Positions 14,496 through 15,320 of a stretch of DNA of 15,320 nucleotides are shown piece by piece. A model generated the notes under the pieces. That model had not been told where the DNA came from and did no database searches. It saw only the letters and a list, made by a program, of their open reading frames with translations. Position 1 is the stretch's first letter. Each line of letters starts with the position of its first letter. The position numbers and the translations under genes are program-made. Source of the DNA: Clostridium_AB sp036639235 (GTDB lineage Bacteria; Bacillota; Clostridia; Clostridiales; Caloramatoraceae). Where the stretch lies: assembly GCF_036639235.1 (NCBI RefSeq), contig NZ_JAVWJB010000040.1, positions 1 through 15,320 of the forward strand. Reading direction: 5' to 3'.

Positions 14496-15187
14496 TTAAT
14501 CCCATCCTTTATAACAACTAATGAAAAATAACTTAAATCATCCTCTAGTCTCTTTATATTTCTAAACACCCTTTGTTTATCCATAGATGCTCTTTCAACT
14601 ATATTAATTTCACTATCTCCATTAGAATTAATATCATTAATTAATTTCTTCATTCCCTTACCTGACTTCATAAGAATCTTGCAGCCATGTAGGGATTCTA
14701 TCTCACTACTATCCCTATGTGACATAGGCATAATATGTAGTGGCTCGTTTCCAAGTACTAAAATACTATTTAAACTTGAGGCAGCTGCACAAAAGGAAGT
14801 AATTCCAGGTATTATTTCCACATCATATGAAAGTGACTTAACAATATTATGGATATATCCATAGGTTGAATATATACTTGGATCTCCAAGTGTTAAAAAC
14901 CCTATATCTTGTCCACTATCTAAAATCTCTATTACCTTTTTAGCTGCTGTTATATGACTTTCATATAGCTTTTCCTTATCTCTTATCATAGGAAGGTCAA
15001 GTTCAATAATATTCTTGTCCTTTAGGTCAACCTTCGCCTTTACAATACTTAGTGCAACATTATCACCTGCACCTGACTGTGGAGTAGCAATAAATCTACA
15101 TTTATTTATTGTTTCCACTGCCTTTAAGGTAAGAAGACTAGGATCCCCCGGTCCTACACCTATTCCGTATAATTTACCCTTGTCCAT
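14492..15187 (-). CDS. cbiL: cobalt-factor II / precorrin-2 C20-methyltransferase CbiL
   Basis: CbiL methylates C20 of cobalt-factor II (cobalt-sirohydrochlorin) with SAM, the first corrin-specific methylation after cobalt insertion. The 231-residue protein has GIGVGPGDPSLLTLKAVE (8-25), TPQSGAGDNVALSIV (35-49), LTLGDPSIYSTYGYI (98-112) and IIPGITSFCAAASSLN (125-140). The GDPSxYSTY block is the CbiL/CobI signature. The ATG at 15187 lies 12 bp after the stop of the upstream reading frame, with GGGAGAG as ribosome binding site. Confidence 0.97.
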   Translation of the reverse strand: MDKGKLYGIGVGPGDPSLLTLKAVETINKCRFIATPQSGAGDNVALSIVKAKVDLKDKNIIELDLPMIRDKEKLYESHITAAKKVIEILDSGQDIGFLTLGDPSIYSTYGYIHNIVKSLSYDVEIIPGITSFCAAASSLNSILVLGNEPLHIMPMSHRDSSEIESLHGCKILMKSGKGMKKLINDINSNGDSEINIVERASMDKQRVFRNIKRLEDDLSYFSLVVIKDGIK

Positions 15188-15199
15188 AATTAACTCTCC

Positions 15200-15320
15200 C
15201 TAATTTAATCCCTTTAGTATTTCATCGACCTTATTTGTTTTGAATAATATACCATATTTGTTAGAAAAGACAATAAACTCAATGAATTTTTGGTTATTTA
15301 TTCTATTTTTAAGGTGAAAA
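15200..15320 (-). CDS. C-terminal end of an upstream gene, probably cobalt-precorrin-5B C1-methyltransferase CbiD (partial)
   Basis: An open minus-strand frame enters from the right edge and runs 39 codons to a TAG at 15200-15202. The visible end includes FIEFIVFSNKYGILFKTN and finishes VDEILKGLN. The stop overlaps the cbiL ribosome binding site, which fits a same-operon gene. The tail resembles the C-terminus of CbiD (a hydrophobic strand, then FSxxYG), and cbiD is the one ring-building gene missing from the window. The assignment is inferred from a short fragment and from context; that this is coding sequence is more certain than its name. Confidence 0.5.
   Translation of the reverse strand, partial: FHLKNRINNQKFIEFIVFSNKYGILFKTNKVDEILKGLN

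Noticed and set aside
15188..15320. Cobalamin riboswitch or promoter upstream of cbiL.
   Set aside because: The stretch is occupied by the end of another reading frame, and I see no B12-box-like sequence. The control element is expected further upstream.

Overview
The window looks like part of an anaerobic, low-GC Firmicute chromosome, most likely a clostridium. I infer this from the AT-rich sequence (about one third G+C by eye), strong AGGAGG-type ribosome binding sites, heavy use of ATA, AGA and TTA codons, and the oxygen-independent (cobalt-early, Cbi-type) cobalamin pathway. Every real gene is on the minus strand, so transcription runs from the right end to the left. Adjacent genes overlap or lie within a few bases of each other. 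The one exception is a 78-bp space between hemA and cbiH.

In transcription order the window holds: the last 39 codons of an upstream gene (probably cbiD); cbiL, cbiF, cbiG; hemA; cbiH; a cbiJ-sirC fusion; hemC; a cobA-hemD fusion interrupted by an assembly gap; hemB; hemL; a half-size cbiX; a cbiE-cbiT fusion; cbiA; a shortened cbiP/cobQ; cobO; and cbiC. Together these encode nearly the whole route from glutamyl-tRNA to adenosylcobyrate. HemA, HemL, HemB, HemC and HemD make uroporphyrinogen III. CobA, SirC and CbiX make cobalt-sirohydrochlorin. CbiL, H, F, G, (D), J, ET and C build cobyrinate. CbiA, CobO and CbiP amidate and adenosylate it. No heme-branch gene (hemE onward), no nucleotide-loop gene (cbiB, cobD, cobU, cobS, cobT) and no cobalt transporter is visible here.

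Four points go beyond a routine cobalamin operon. (1) The CbiP/CobQ homologue has the ATP-binding synthetase domain and the usual C-terminal tail, but the glutamine amidotransferase domain between them is cleanly absent, and some conserved N-terminal residues are changed. (2) The precorrin-6A reductase CbiJ is fused to a precorrin-2 dehydrogenase (SirC) domain. (3) The glutamyl-tRNA reductase lacks most of the usual C-terminal dimerisation domain. (4) The 100-N gap inside cobA-hemD is flanked by two identical 55-bp copies. Merging them restores one in-frame 492-residue fusion protein, so the gap is an unmerged contig overlap rather than missing sequence.

I found no RNA genes, mobile elements, CRISPR arrays, riboswitch or clear terminator. 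A cobalamin riboswitch or promoter for this transcription unit would have to lie upstream, beyond the right edge.
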